From contig DBYX01000011.1 in NCBI GenBank assembly GCA_002311665.1, forward strand, positions 137,027 to 169,736: DNA of 32,710 nucleotides. The letters are read 5' to 3'. Source of the stretch: Lachnoclostridium sp. UBA1175. Its GTDB lineage: Bacteria; Bacillota; Clostridia; Lachnospirales; Lachnospiraceae. The position numbers and the translations under genes are program-made. Positions 23,764 to 31,386 of the stretch are shown here, piece by piece; position 1 is the first letter of the stretch; each line of letters starts with the position of its first letter. The notes under the pieces were generated by a model. That model saw only the letters and a list, made by a program, of their open reading frames with translations, ran no database searches and was not told the origin of the DNA.

Positions 23764-25389
23764 TTATTCTTTCTCGCGTTTCGTCGACGCGTCAACCGGC
23801 TTGTCCGCCTTCTTCATCATCAGGTTGGTCAGGATGCCGAGGATGAGCGCGCATGCGATCGGGGTGATCGAGACCTGACCGAACGTGAGCGTCAGGCCGC
23901 CGATGCCGGCGATCAGGATGACGGAAACTACGAAGAGGTTGCGGTTCTCGCCGAGGTCGATACCGTTCAGCATCTTAAGACCGGATACTGCGATGAAGCC
24001 GTACAGGGCCATGCAGACACCGCCGATGATGCAGTTCGGAACCGAGGACAGGAACGCAACAAACGGGGACAGGAACGATACGACCATAGCCATAATGGCA
24101 GCCGTAACGATCGTCCAAACGGAGGCATTGCCGGTGATCGCGACACAGCCGATGGACTCGCCGTACGTCGTGTTCGGGCAGCCGCCGAAGAATGCGCCGA
24201 CCATGGAGCCGACACCGTCGCCGAGAAGCGTGCGGTGCAGACCGGGCTCTTTGAGAAGGTCGGTCTCAATGATCGAGGAGATGTTCTTGTGGTCCGCAAG
24301 ATGCTCTGCGAATACCACGAATGCAACCGGCACGTACGCCGCGAAGATCTGTATGAAGTAGGTCGCGGTGATTCCCTTGGAAAATGCCTTGTACGCCGTC
24401 AGGAAGGAGAACTTCGGATATGTCAGGAACGTCTTGATCCCGACACCGTCTTCCACAAGCGCGGTAAACTTCGTCGCATCGATGATCACAAGGGTATCGT
24501 TGTCCGTCACCCAGCCGATCGCGGTGAAGATGAATGCGAGGCAGTATCCCGCAAGGATACCGATCACGAACGGGATCAGCTTCGTCGTCTTCTTGCCGTA
24601 GACCGAGCAGATCATTGTGACGGCGAGCGTCACCAGACCGCAGATCAGGCACAGATAGCCGTTCAGGCCGGAAGGCTGTTCCACTGCTTGCTTCACCTTG
24701 ATCACACCGATCTTCTTACCGGTCTTCTCGTCGGTGACATCCTTGCCTTCCGCATCCTTCTTGATGGCAACATGCTCTTTGTCCTCACCGTCCTGAGCGA
24801 GGATTTCCTTCACCGAATCGGGATCGACATTGTTCTTCGCAAGAATATAAAGAGCTACATTCGGCATGCCGATCTCGTAGGGTGCCTCATAGGTGCGCTC
24901 CTCAACAACCGTCGTCTTCTGCACAGGCGACGAAAGGTTGCCGACCGCGTTGCCCGCGAGGGAAAGTCCGATGATGGCAACGGTAGGTCCGATGATCACG
25001 GCCGGCATTAACTTATCGATCCAGCCGACACCGCACATCTTCACGACGACGGCGATGATAACATACACAAGTCCCGCGAGCACCGCGCCGAGGATCAGGC
25101 CGAAATATCCGACCGCCATCGAGACGCCGCCGGCGAAAGCCGCCGCCATGGAGCCGAGGAACGCAAACGAGGAGCCGAGGAATACAGGGCTCTTCCTCCT
25201 GGTGAACGCAACATAAACGACCGTGCCGATGCCCGCGCCGAACAAAGCGGCCGCAGGGTCCATATCATGTCCGACGATAATCGGTACAAGCAGTGTCGCC
25301 GACATGATCGCGAGCAGCTGCTGCAGGGCGAAAACTAAGAGCGCGCCGAACGGCTGCGGTCTCTCATCGACCTTGTAGATCAGTTTCAT
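23764..25389 (-). CDS. uraA: NCS2-family nucleobase permease (uracil/xanthine type)
   Basis: A 541-residue integral membrane carrier of the nucleobase:cation symporter 2 family, probably taking up uracil. The opening KVDERPQPFGALLVFALQQ is typical of uracil permeases. VFAEHLADHKN and GGCPNTTYGESIG carry the Glu and Asn residues of the base-binding site. It is about 110 residues longer than E. coli UraA. A hydrophilic, charged insertion at about 151-235 lies between membrane segments and accounts for most of the excess. GAGGAGGT precedes the ATG. Family assignment is firm; uracil over xanthine is inferred, and no pyr genes are adjacent. Confidence 0.88.
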   Translation of the reverse strand: MKLIYKVDERPQPFGALLVFALQQLLAIMSATLLVPIIVGHDMDPAAALFGAGIGTVVYVAFTRRKSPVFLGSSFAFLGSMAAAFAGGVSMAVGYFGLILGAVLAGLVYVIIAVVVKMCGVGWIDKLMPAVIIGPTVAIIGLSLAGNAVGNLSSPVQKTTVVEERTYEAPYEIGMPNVALYILAKNNVDPDSVKEILAQDGEDKEHVAIKKDAEGKDVTDEKTGKKIGVIKVKQAVEQPSGLNGYLCLICGLVTLAVTMICSVYGKKTTKLIPFVIGILAGYCLAFIFTAIGWVTDNDTLVIIDATKFTALVEDGVGIKTFLTYPKFSFLTAYKAFSKGITATYFIQIFAAYVPVAFVVFAEHLADHKNISSIIETDLLKEPGLHRTLLGDGVGSMVGAFFGGCPNTTYGESIGCVAITGNASVWTIVTAAIMAMVVSFLSPFVAFLSSVPNCIIGGVCMALYGFIAVSGLKMLNGIDLGENRNLFVVSVILIAGIGGLTLTFGQVSITPIACALILGILTNLMMKKADKPVDASTKREKE

Positions 25390-25448
25390 AACTACCTCCT
25401 CGAATCAAAAGTTTTTGCTGACACGGAGGAAAATCCTCACTGAAAATG

Positions 25449-25477
25449 ATATTAGCATTTTACGCTTTCTTTGTAAA
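25449..25477 (-). promoter_or_regulatory. promoter of the NCS2 permease
   Basis: On the minus strand TTTACA (25477-25472), a 17-bp spacer and TAATAT (25454-25449). The transcript starts after the two palindromes at 25485-25567, so these are upstream of the leader. Confidence 0.6.
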
Positions 25478-25484
25478 CCCGAAA

Positions 25485-25511
25485 GCATTAAATAATATCT
25501 TATTTAAATGC
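25485..25511. repeat. AT-rich inverted repeat upstream of the permease promoter
   Basis: GCATTAAATAA (25485-25495) faces TTATTTAAATGC (25500-25511) with one bulged base and a 4-nt loop. It lies next to the -35 box and could be an operator. Confidence 0.5.
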
Positions 25512-25513
25512 AA

Positions 25514-25567
25514 AACCACCACATATAGTGTTGTACTACAGCGATAGTACAACAGAATGTGGTGGTT
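25514..25567 (-). terminator. long two-part hairpin after nth, possible terminator or operator
   Basis: The outer stem AACCACCACAT/ATGTGGTGGTT (11 bp) and inner stem TGTTGTACTA/TAGTACAACA (10 bp) are both perfect, with a small internal loop and a 6-nt apical loop. On the minus strand it is followed only by TTTTGC, a weak U-run, so it may be the terminator of nth or a palindromic binding site in front of the permease promoter. Confidence 0.55.
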
Positions 25568-25634
25568 GTCAACCTCATTGACATATTCGATTAAAGGTGA
25601 TTGAACGACACGTCCGAGGCCCGTCCCGCGCCCG

Positions 25635-26429
25635 TCACTTCAGACGCTTTTTACAGATGTCCGCCAGGCAGCATCGCTCGCAGAAAGGCTGCGCCGTCCG
25701 CGCGGTGCACACTGCCCTGCCGTGGTCGACCATACGGTGGCAGAAATCGTTGCTCTCCTCGGGCGGGATGATCTCGCGCAGCAACTTCTCCACCTTGTGC
25801 GGATCTCTCTCGTCGTCGACAAGCCCCATCCGGTTGGCGAGGCGGATACAGTGCGTGTCCGTCACGATCGCCGGCAGCCCGTATATGTCGCCGAGCACCA
25901 GGTTAGCACTCTTGCGCCCCACGCCCGGCAGTTTCAGCAGCTCCTCCATCGTGTCCGGCACTCTCCCGCCGTACACGTCGCGAAGCATCGTCATACACGC
26001 CTTGATGTCGCGCGCCTTGCTCCTCCCGAGCCCGCATGGCCGCACGATCTCCTCGATCGCGTCCTCCGTCGCGTCCGCCAGTGTCTCGATCGTCGGAAAA
26101 TGCTCGTACAGCACCGGCGTGATCATATCCACACGCGCGTCCGTGCACTGCGCCGCGAGCCGCACACTCACAAGGAGCTTCCACGCCTCGTCGTACGCGA
26201 GTGTACAGTGCGTGTCCGGGTACTCCGCCTTCAGCCGGCGCACGATCTCGCACGCGCGCTGTTTTCTTGAGCGGGGGCTCTCCGAAACGTTGCTCGGTTT
26301 CCCGGCGCGGGAACCCTTCGACGCGGCACATTTTTTCTCCGCGCACGCACCTTCAGAAAGGCCGGCACGCCCGGACTTGCGTCCGGCTGCCGACCCCTGT
26401 GTTTTCTTCGTTGTGTCCCGGCCGCTCAC
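25635..26429 (-). CDS. nth: endonuclease III (base-excision DNA glycosylase/AP lyase)
   Basis: Removes oxidised pyrimidines and nicks the resulting abasic site. The helix-hairpin-helix LPGVGRKSANLVLGD carries catalytic Lys173, and Asp181 lies in VTDTHCIRLANR. The C-terminal Fe-S cysteines are 241, 250, 253 and 259, a C-x8-C-x2-C-x5-C pattern where the usual spacing is C-x6-C-x2-C-x5-C. At 264 residues it is about 50 longer than E. coli Nth because of a Lys/Arg/Ser-rich N-terminal tail (1-55). The GTG start overlaps the TGA of the upstream flavin gene, so the two are translationally coupled. I see no later ATG before the conserved core, though a GTG/TTG within the tail cannot be excluded. Confidence 0.92.
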   Translation of the reverse strand: MSGRDTTKKTQGSAAGRKSGRAGLSEGACAEKKCAASKGSRAGKPSNVSESPRSRKQRACEIVRRLKAEYPDTHCTLAYDEAWKLLVSVRLAAQCTDARVDMITPVLYEHFPTIETLADATEDAIEEIVRPCGLGRSKARDIKACMTMLRDVYGGRVPDTMEELLKLPGVGRKSANLVLGDIYGLPAIVTDTHCIRLANRMGLVDDERDPHKVEKLLREIIPPEESNDFCHRMVDHGRAVCTARTAQPFCERCCLADICKKRLK

Positions 26430-26818
26430 GCGAGCACTTCCGGAGCTGCGGTGAAGGAGAACTTCGATCCCTTCGCGTTGTCCAGATAGAGGACCTCGAA
26501 GATGCCGTCACCGACCTTGTACATCATACCGAGTCCGGGATTGGCCTCGAGCATCGCCGCTCTCGCCTCGTCACGGTCGTCGCGAACAAGTTCACCCGAG
26601 ATGCGAAGCCACGCTCCGTCGGGATACATCGCGCTGATCTCCGTCTTCGGATTGGCCATCATCTGCGCGTAGCAAGCCTTCGTGTTGTTCGTGCAGATAT
26701 ATGTCTTGCCCTCGAACTCCGCTACCGCGCCGAACGGGCGCACACGGGGCTGATCGCCCTCAACCGTAGCAACAAAAAATGTTCTTACCTTCTGAAGTTC
26801 TTCTGTGATTCTGTTCAT
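26426..26818 (-). CDS. pyridoxamine 5'-phosphate oxidase-like FMN split-barrel protein
   Basis: A 130-residue protein with the split-barrel flavin fold. TFFVATVEGDQPRVRPFGAV is the first strand pair, followed by KTYICTNNTKACYAQMMANP, as in the short PPOX-like family of Clostridia. Such proteins bind FMN and reduce varied substrates; the true PdxH residues are not evident, so vitamin B6 synthesis is not claimed. AGGAGG seven to eight bases before the ATG at 26818 fixes the start; the longer frame upstream is not used. It is coupled to nth by a GTGA overlap. Confidence 0.85.
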   Translation of the reverse strand: MNRITEELQKVRTFFVATVEGDQPRVRPFGAVAEFEGKTYICTNNTKACYAQMMANPKTEISAMYPDGAWLRISGELVRDDRDEARAAMLEANPGLGMMYKVGDGIFEVLYLDNAKGSKFSFTAAPEVLA

Positions 26819-26910
26819 ATGGGTTCCTCCTGTTATTATTCCTTTCGGGTGTCTGATTTCAATTTGCGTTTCGGCCACCTGGCGGCATAGTGCTTCCCCG
26901 CGTTCAATTC

Positions 26911-26957
26911 GCAAAAAAACGATTTTGAAACAAGTTTACAGGTAATCGTTTTTTTGC
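26911..26957. terminator. bidirectional terminator hairpin behind cysE
   Basis: A perfect 14-bp inverted repeat, GCAAAAAAACGATT (26911-26924) and AATCGTTTTTTTGC (26944-26957), with a 19-nt loop and a run of seven T in the 3' arm in either direction. It ends the cysE transcript or attenuates transcription into the flavin gene. Confidence 0.75.
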
Positions 26958-26991
26958 TCATTTCTGGCGGTAACTGTGTTCCCGCCCTGCG

Positions 26992-27064
26992 TAAGCGCTG
27001 CATATTCGATGCCGAAAGCAAGCTTTCGCATCGCACTTGCACCGCTTACCACGCGGGTAAGCAA
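26992..27064. repeat. nested inverted repeats between cysE and the flavin gene
   Basis: An inner stem CGATGCCGAAAG/CTTTCGCATCG (one bulge, 4-nt loop, about 27008-27034) is enclosed by GTAAGCG/CGCTTAC. A third copy of the outer arm lets the alternative hairpin GCTTACC-ACGCG-GGTAAGC form instead. It is compact, possibly a structured RNA or a small palindromic element. Confidence 0.45.
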
Positions 27065-27075
27065 TTACTCTTTTG

Positions 27076-28053
27076 CTATATGTTCCAGTACCAGGTTTCG
27101 TCCTGTTCAAGTTCCTTCTTGGTGACCTCGCCGGTCGGCTGGCCGGAGGCATTTTTCATGGTCATCTCCTGGTTCTTGATGCTCACGCGCGTGCCCGGCG
27201 CGATCGGCTTCGTGATGAACGCGTTACTTCCGATGATCGAGCCCTTGCCGATCACGGTCTCGCCGCCCAGAATGGACGCGCCCGCGTAGATGACGACATC
27301 GTCCTCGATCGTGGGATGACGGCGTTTGCCGCGAAGCTTCTGGCCGCCTCTTGTGGAGAGCGCACCGAGCGTCACGCCCTGATAAATCTTCACGTTGTCG
27401 CCGATCAGCGTCGTCTCACCGATGACGATACCGGTGCCGTGATCGATAAAGAAGTTGCGCCCGATCGTCGCACCCGGATGGATGTCGATACCGGTCTGCC
27501 AGTGTGCGTGCTCCGTCATAATCCGCGGGATCAGAGGGATATCCAGGCGGAACAGCTCGTGTGCCACGCGGTACACCGTGATGGCGTACGCACCGGGGTA
27601 GCACAGTATGATCTCCTCGCGGAACTTGGCCGCAGGGTCTCCGTCGTAAAATGCCTCCAGGTCCCCTTCCGCGTACTCGCGGATCGCCGGCAAACGGCGG
27701 AAGAAAGCAACCGTAAGCCGCTGCGCCTCAGCCTCCACCTCCGGATCCTCGGGGGAACGTCCCGCATAACGCTCCGCATAGGGAAGCGCCCTCGCGATCT
27801 GCTTGTTCAGGCAGAAGACGGCATCCTCGATCTGCACGGAATAGTCATTTTCCAAATTATAGAACTTGCGCGAACCGTCGCGGAAATACCCGGGATAAAT
27901 GATGCGGATCAGTTTCTGCAGCACGCTGATGATCATATCCTTCTGCGGCTGGCGGAACAGATCCAGCTTGTCGATGGAACGATTTTCCTTGTAATCCGCC
28001 AGAATATTCCCGACGATGGCGCCGATTTCCTTATCGATAATGTTATTCTGCAT
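27076..28053 (-). CDS. cysE: serine O-acetyltransferase, EpsC-like
   Basis: Makes O-acetylserine from serine and acetyl-CoA, the first step of cysteine synthesis. It has 325 residues. The helical N-terminal half includes the stretch YPGAYAITVYRVAHELF. A left-handed beta helix follows, with the hexapeptide pattern GIDIHPGATIGRNFFIDHGTG holding the catalytic His, and GDNVKIYQGVTLGALS. The long N-terminal part matches the EpsC/SrpH-type enzymes rather than the short CysE of Bacillus. It is a single gene with its own promoter. AAGGAG precedes the ATG. No cysK lies nearby. Confidence 0.92.
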   Translation of the reverse strand: MQNNIIDKEIGAIVGNILADYKENRSIDKLDLFRQPQKDMIISVLQKLIRIIYPGYFRDGSRKFYNLENDYSVQIEDAVFCLNKQIARALPYAERYAGRSPEDPEVEAEAQRLTVAFFRRLPAIREYAEGDLEAFYDGDPAAKFREEIILCYPGAYAITVYRVAHELFRLDIPLIPRIMTEHAHWQTGIDIHPGATIGRNFFIDHGTGIVIGETTLIGDNVKIYQGVTLGALSTRGGQKLRGKRRHPTIEDDVVIYAGASILGGETVIGKGSIIGSNAFITKPIAPGTRVSIKNQEMTMKNASGQPTGEVTKKELEQDETWYWNI

Positions 28054-28087
28054 CTGTGGCTCCTTCCCCTGACATGACTGCTAACTG

Positions 28088-28117
28088 ATTATACCATTTT
28101 CCGCCCGGGGAATTCAA
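28088..28117 (-). promoter_or_regulatory. promoter of cysE
   Basis: On the minus strand TTGAAT (28117-28112), an 18-bp spacer and a perfect TATAAT (28093-28088). The spacer contains a CGGAAAATG word right before the -10. Confidence 0.65.
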
Positions 28118-28122
28118 CTGAA

Positions 28123-28155
28123 AAATCCCCCGTCGCGCAATACGGCGGGGGATTT
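28123..28155 (-). terminator. intrinsic terminator of gdhA
   Basis: AAATCCCCCG and CGGGGGATTT pair around a 13-nt loop. On the minus strand the stem runs into TTTTTCAG, 20 bp past the gdhA stop. Confidence 0.85.
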
Positions 28156-28174
28156 CGGATCATCTTGTCAATTA

Positions 28175-29521
28175 TCAGCAAACGCCCTGTGCAAGCATAG
28201 CGTCTACAACCTTCTCGAAGCCGGCGATGTTAGCGCCTGCTACGTAGTTGCCGGCCATACCGTACTTCTTGGCAGCATTGTCGGCATTGTGGAAAATGTT
28301 AACCATAATGCTCTTCAGCTTAGCGTCAACCTCATCGAAGCTCCAGGAAAGTCTCTCGGAGTTCTGGCTCATCTCGAGTGCGGAGGTAGCAACACCACCT
28401 GCGTTGGAAGCCTTGCCGGGTGCGAACAGAACGCCGTTCTCCTGGAAGTACTTCGTAGCCTCGATCGTGGTAGGCATGTTAGCGCCCTCGGCAACAGCGA
28501 TCACGCCGTTAGCAACGAGCGTCTTAGCGTCGTCGATGTTAAGCTCGTTCTGCGTAGCGCAAGGAAGAGCGATATCGCACTTGATCGTCCACTGGTTCGT
28601 GCCCTCAGCAGCCTTGTCATGGTAAACAGCGCTCTTGCGTGCAGCTGCGTACTCGGTAAGGCGAGCTCTCTTAACTTCCTTAACTTCCTTAAGGAGTGCA
28701 ACATCGATACCCTCGGGATCGTAGATCCAGCCGGTCGAATCGGAGCAGGTAACAACGTTAGCGCCGAGCTGCTGTGCCTTCTGGATTGCGTAGATAGCAA
28801 CGTTGCCGGCACCGGATACAGCGACGGTCTTGCCCTTGATATCGATGCCGTTGGACTTGAGCATCTCATCCGTGAAATACAGAAGACCGTAACCGGTAGC
28901 TTCCGTTCTTGCAAGGGAACCGCCGTAGGAAAGGCCCTTACCGGTCAGAACGCCCTCATACAGGCCGCGGATTCTCTTGTACTGTCCGAACATATAACCG
29001 ATCTCACGAGCGCCCGTTCCGATGTCACCGGCAGGTACGTCGGTGTCAGCGCCGATGTACTTGCAAAGCTCGGTCATGAAGCTCTGGCAGAAAGCCATGA
29101 TCTCGCGATCGCTCTTGCCCTTCGGGTCGAAGTCGGAACCACCCTTGCCGCCGCCGATCGGAAGGCTCGTAAGGGAGTTCTTGAAGATCTGCTCGAAACC
29201 GAGGAACTTGATGATACCGATATTTACGGACGGATGAAGGCGAATGCCTCCCTTGTACGGTCCGATCGCGGAGTTGAACTGTACACGGTAACCGGTGTTC
29301 ACGCGAACCTGACCCTTGTCGTCAACCCACGGTACACGGAACTTGAGCTGACGCTCAGGCTCAGTGATACGCTCAAGGATCGCTTCTCTCTTGTAAAGCT
29401 CCTCATTGGCCTCGATTACCGGCTTCAGGGACTCGAAAACTTCGGTAACCGCCTGGATAAATTCGGGCTCGTTGGAATTCTTCTTTTTTACGAGCTCCAG
29501 TACTTCATCAACATAAGACAT
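28175..29521 (-). CDS. gdhA: NADP-type glutamate dehydrogenase
   Basis: Interconverts 2-oxoglutarate plus ammonia and glutamate; in this hexameric class mainly ammonia assimilation. It has 448 residues, typical for the small hexameric enzymes. FRVPWVDDKGQVRVNTGYRV, GPYKGGIRLHP and GGGKGGSDFDPKGKS carry the substrate lysines. VPAGDIGTGAREIGYM follows, and VAVSGAGNVAIYAIQKAQ is the dinucleotide-binding loop. Codon use differs from its neighbours (more GTA, GTT and GCT-type codons in an otherwise GC-rich region), as expected for a highly expressed gene. AGGAGG precedes the ATG. It has its own promoter and upstream palindromic boxes. Confidence 0.96.
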   Translation of the reverse strand: MSYVDEVLELVKKKNSNEPEFIQAVTEVFESLKPVIEANEELYKREAILERITEPERQLKFRVPWVDDKGQVRVNTGYRVQFNSAIGPYKGGIRLHPSVNIGIIKFLGFEQIFKNSLTSLPIGGGKGGSDFDPKGKSDREIMAFCQSFMTELCKYIGADTDVPAGDIGTGAREIGYMFGQYKRIRGLYEGVLTGKGLSYGGSLARTEATGYGLLYFTDEMLKSNGIDIKGKTVAVSGAGNVAIYAIQKAQQLGANVVTCSDSTGWIYDPEGIDVALLKEVKEVKRARLTEYAAARKSAVYHDKAAEGTNQWTIKCDIALPCATQNELNIDDAKTLVANGVIAVAEGANMPTTIEATKYFQENGVLFAPGKASNAGGVATSALEMSQNSERLSWSFDEVDAKLKSIMVNIFHNADNAAKKYGMAGNYVAGANIAGFEKVVDAMLAQGVC

Positions 29522-29625
29522 AGATAATATCCTCCTAAGTGATTGTATGGTTTCTCCTGCGCACGCGACCGGTCCGGCCTTACATACCGCATACCGCGTC
29601 TTCCCCGTGCGACATCACGCTACTG

Positions 29626-29654
29626 ATTATACTCAAAAGAATGTTGCGATGCAA
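29626..29654 (-). promoter_or_regulatory. sigma-A promoter of gdhA
   Basis: On the minus strand TTGCAT (29654-29649), a 17-bp spacer and TATAAT (29631-29626). The leader is about 98 nt. Confidence 0.75.
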
Positions 29655-29670
29655 TAGGAAAACGAAAATT

Positions 29671-29695
29671 TGTATACATGTTTTTTCTGTATACA
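29671..29695. promoter_or_regulatory. two TGTATACA palindromes upstream of gdhA
   Basis: The 8-bp palindrome TGTATACA occurs at 29671-29678 and 29688-29695, 17 bp apart, just upstream of the gdhA -35 (about -53 to -77). Suggests a dimeric regulator bound in tandem; its identity is unknown. Confidence 0.55.
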
Positions 29696-29709
29696 CAAAA
29701 ACAAAAAAC

Positions 29710-29742
29710 GGGAAAATGCCGCTCTGATTTCGACATTTTCCC
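29710..29742 (-). terminator. intrinsic terminator of the two-gene membrane operon
   Basis: GGGAAAATG and CATTTTCCC pair, and on the minus strand the stem is followed by GTTTTTTGTTTTTG. The stem arms are one-base variants of the CGGAAAATG word. Confidence 0.8.
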
Positions 29743-29748
29743 GATATA

Positions 29749-30363
29749 TTACTCTTCATTCTCATCGATGCGGAACGCGATAAATCCGGCTACGCCGACG
29801 GCGCCCATCAACATGCCTCCGATCAGAAGGATCCAGCCGATGCCCCGCTGCAGCGAGCTGCTACGCAATGTGGCCTTCTCCACGTAAAATGTGAGGAAGC
29901 GGTCTCTGTAATCCTGATCGGACTCCTCGTCCAAACCGCTCATCACCTCCGCAAGCTCCTCGATCGCAGCCTGCGTCCTCGGCTCCTGCGCCCTCAGGTA
30001 TCCCTCCAGGGAAACCTCAACACCTTCCTTGCCGCAGTACCCCTCAAACTCACGGAAGTCCTCGCTCGCCACGCATACCAGCGCGAAACGCGCGGGATTG
30101 CTGTTGTACTGCACGGGATAATATCGATACCGATGCACGCTTTCATCGCTCTCCGAGTCCGCTATGTAGCACACGTACGGCAGCACTTTGTTCGACTTGA
30201 CCGTGACTGGTCGGCCGTCCTTCAGATCCGCCGCCGACAGTGCCTCAAGCTTTGCCGGATTGCCATCCGCCGCGTGTTCCGCTGTCACGAGCGCCCACGC
30301 GCCGAGCAGCATGGTCAGCATTGAAAGCACAGCGAGCACCGCGCACATCTTCCTGAGACTCAT
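29749..30363 (-). CDS. small two-helix membrane protein, paralogue of the upstream gene product
   Basis: A 204-residue protein of unknown function. One membrane helix lies at the N-terminus (about 7-28) and one near the C-terminus (about 175-196), with about 140 residues between them, probably outside the cell. The middle part (HRYRYYPVQYNSNPARFALV, then DFREFEGYC and VSLEGYL) resembles the matching part of the protein encoded upstream (FRWYLVRI, then EFEKYQK and LTLQGKL). So the pair are likely diverged duplicates of one domain. Its ATG overlaps the upstream stop (ATGA), which implies coupled translation and probable complex formation. A terminator follows at once. Confidence 0.75.
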   Translation of the reverse strand: MSLRKMCAVLAVLSMLTMLLGAWALVTAEHAADGNPAKLEALSAADLKDGRPVTVKSNKVLPYVCYIADSESDESVHRYRYYPVQYNSNPARFALVCVASEDFREFEGYCGKEGVEVSLEGYLRAQEPRTQAAIEELAEVMSGLDEESDQDYRDRFLTFYVEKATLRSSSLQRGIGWILLIGGMLMGAVGVAGFIAFRIDENEE

Positions 30364-31304
30364 TTGTCCTCCTCGACGCGGTCACTGCCGGTCAAACCGG
30401 TCTTGAAGTTGTAGTTTGCAATCTTCTGATCCTCCTCCGCAAGCAGCTGGCTCAGCTCATCCTGCTCGCCGTGAAGGTAAAATCCCGTGGACGCCCCGAT
30501 GCCCGATTTCTGCAGCGTTTCCTCGCTGTCGATATCGGAATCGGTATTGGAATGGATGTCGCCCATCGTCGGCTGCCACGGCTTCACCGGTCTCGTCGGC
30601 GTATACCGCGGAGCCGAAGAATTGCCTGTCGAGATACGGTTTGCGCTGTACTCCGCCACGCGCTGCTCTACAAGCTCATCATACGGTGATGCTTTGGCAC
30701 TGCGGAGATACAGGATCAGCAGGTACACGAAGAATGCCGCGCCGCAGGCGAAGACACCGATGCCGAGCCACAGGAACAGCCGTCCCGTCTTCGTGTCCTT
30801 CAGTTCGATGTAGTAATCCGGGCAGACATACTCGATCTCGTACTTCGACAGTTCCTTTTTGTCGATCTCCTTCATCATATCCTGCTTGTACTGCAGGATG
30901 CTTCCCGTGGCCATGACAAGCTTGCCCTGCAGTGTCAACTCATAATCCTGCTCGTCCTCGAGCATCTTCTGGTATTTTTCAAACTCGCTCTCGGGAACCT
31001 TGACGCCGATGAAACACTCTGCCTCATCCGCGGAATCAATACGTACCAGATACCAGCGGAACCGGTCCTTCTTGGTGCCGCTCTTCTCCTCGTACTCACG
31101 GCAGTAGCAGCCCCATACAAGGTCGGTTTTGCCCTTGATCCACATTCCTTCCTTGTAGGAGGACGTCTCGACGTCCGCGGAGTCCTCCGCCTTCTTCAGT
31201 CCGCTGATGGTACTGAGCCCGACCACAAAGAAAACCACACCCAATATAAGAAAACTGATCGTGGCAATGATCCATCCGGTTTTTTCCTTAATACGTATTA
31301 CCAT
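30360..31304 (-). CDS. two-helix membrane protein with cytoplasmic Ser/Thr-rich tail
   Basis: A 314-residue protein of unknown function. One helix lies near the N-terminus (about 10-33), then about 140 residues probably outside, a second helix (about 176-200), and a cytoplasmic tail of about 110 residues rich in Ser, Thr, Asn and Pro. The outer part is similar to that of the coupled downstream gene. The start is the ATG at 31304, eight bases after AGGAGG. An in-frame ATG at 31337 lies before that ribosome site and is rejected. It is first in a two-gene unit, with its own promoter at 31387-31415 and a TGTATACA box just downstream of the transcription start. Confidence 0.75.
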   Translation of the reverse strand: MVIRIKEKTGWIIATISFLILGVVFFVVGLSTISGLKKAEDSADVETSSYKEGMWIKGKTDLVWGCYCREYEEKSGTKKDRFRWYLVRIDSADEAECFIGVKVPESEFEKYQKMLEDEQDYELTLQGKLVMATGSILQYKQDMMKEIDKKELSKYEIEYVCPDYYIELKDTKTGRLFLWLGIGVFACGAAFFVYLLILYLRSAKASPYDELVEQRVAEYSANRISTGNSSAPRYTPTRPVKPWQPTMGDIHSNTDSDIDSEETLQKSGIGASTGFYLHGEQDELSQLLAEEDQKIANYNFKTGLTGSDRVEEDK

Positions 31305-31360
31305 ACCATTCTCCTCCTGACGGGTTTCATCCCCCAAGGTTTATTATCCCAAAACATCGT

Positions 31361-31368
31361 TGTATACA
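31361..31368. promoter_or_regulatory. TGTATACA palindrome near the membrane operon promoter
   Basis: Third exact copy of the box seen upstream of gdhA, followed two bases later by the imperfect copy GGTACACA. It lies just downstream of the predicted transcription start, a repressor-like position. Confidence 0.45.
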
Positions 31369-31386
31369 GTGGTACACAGCGATTTC

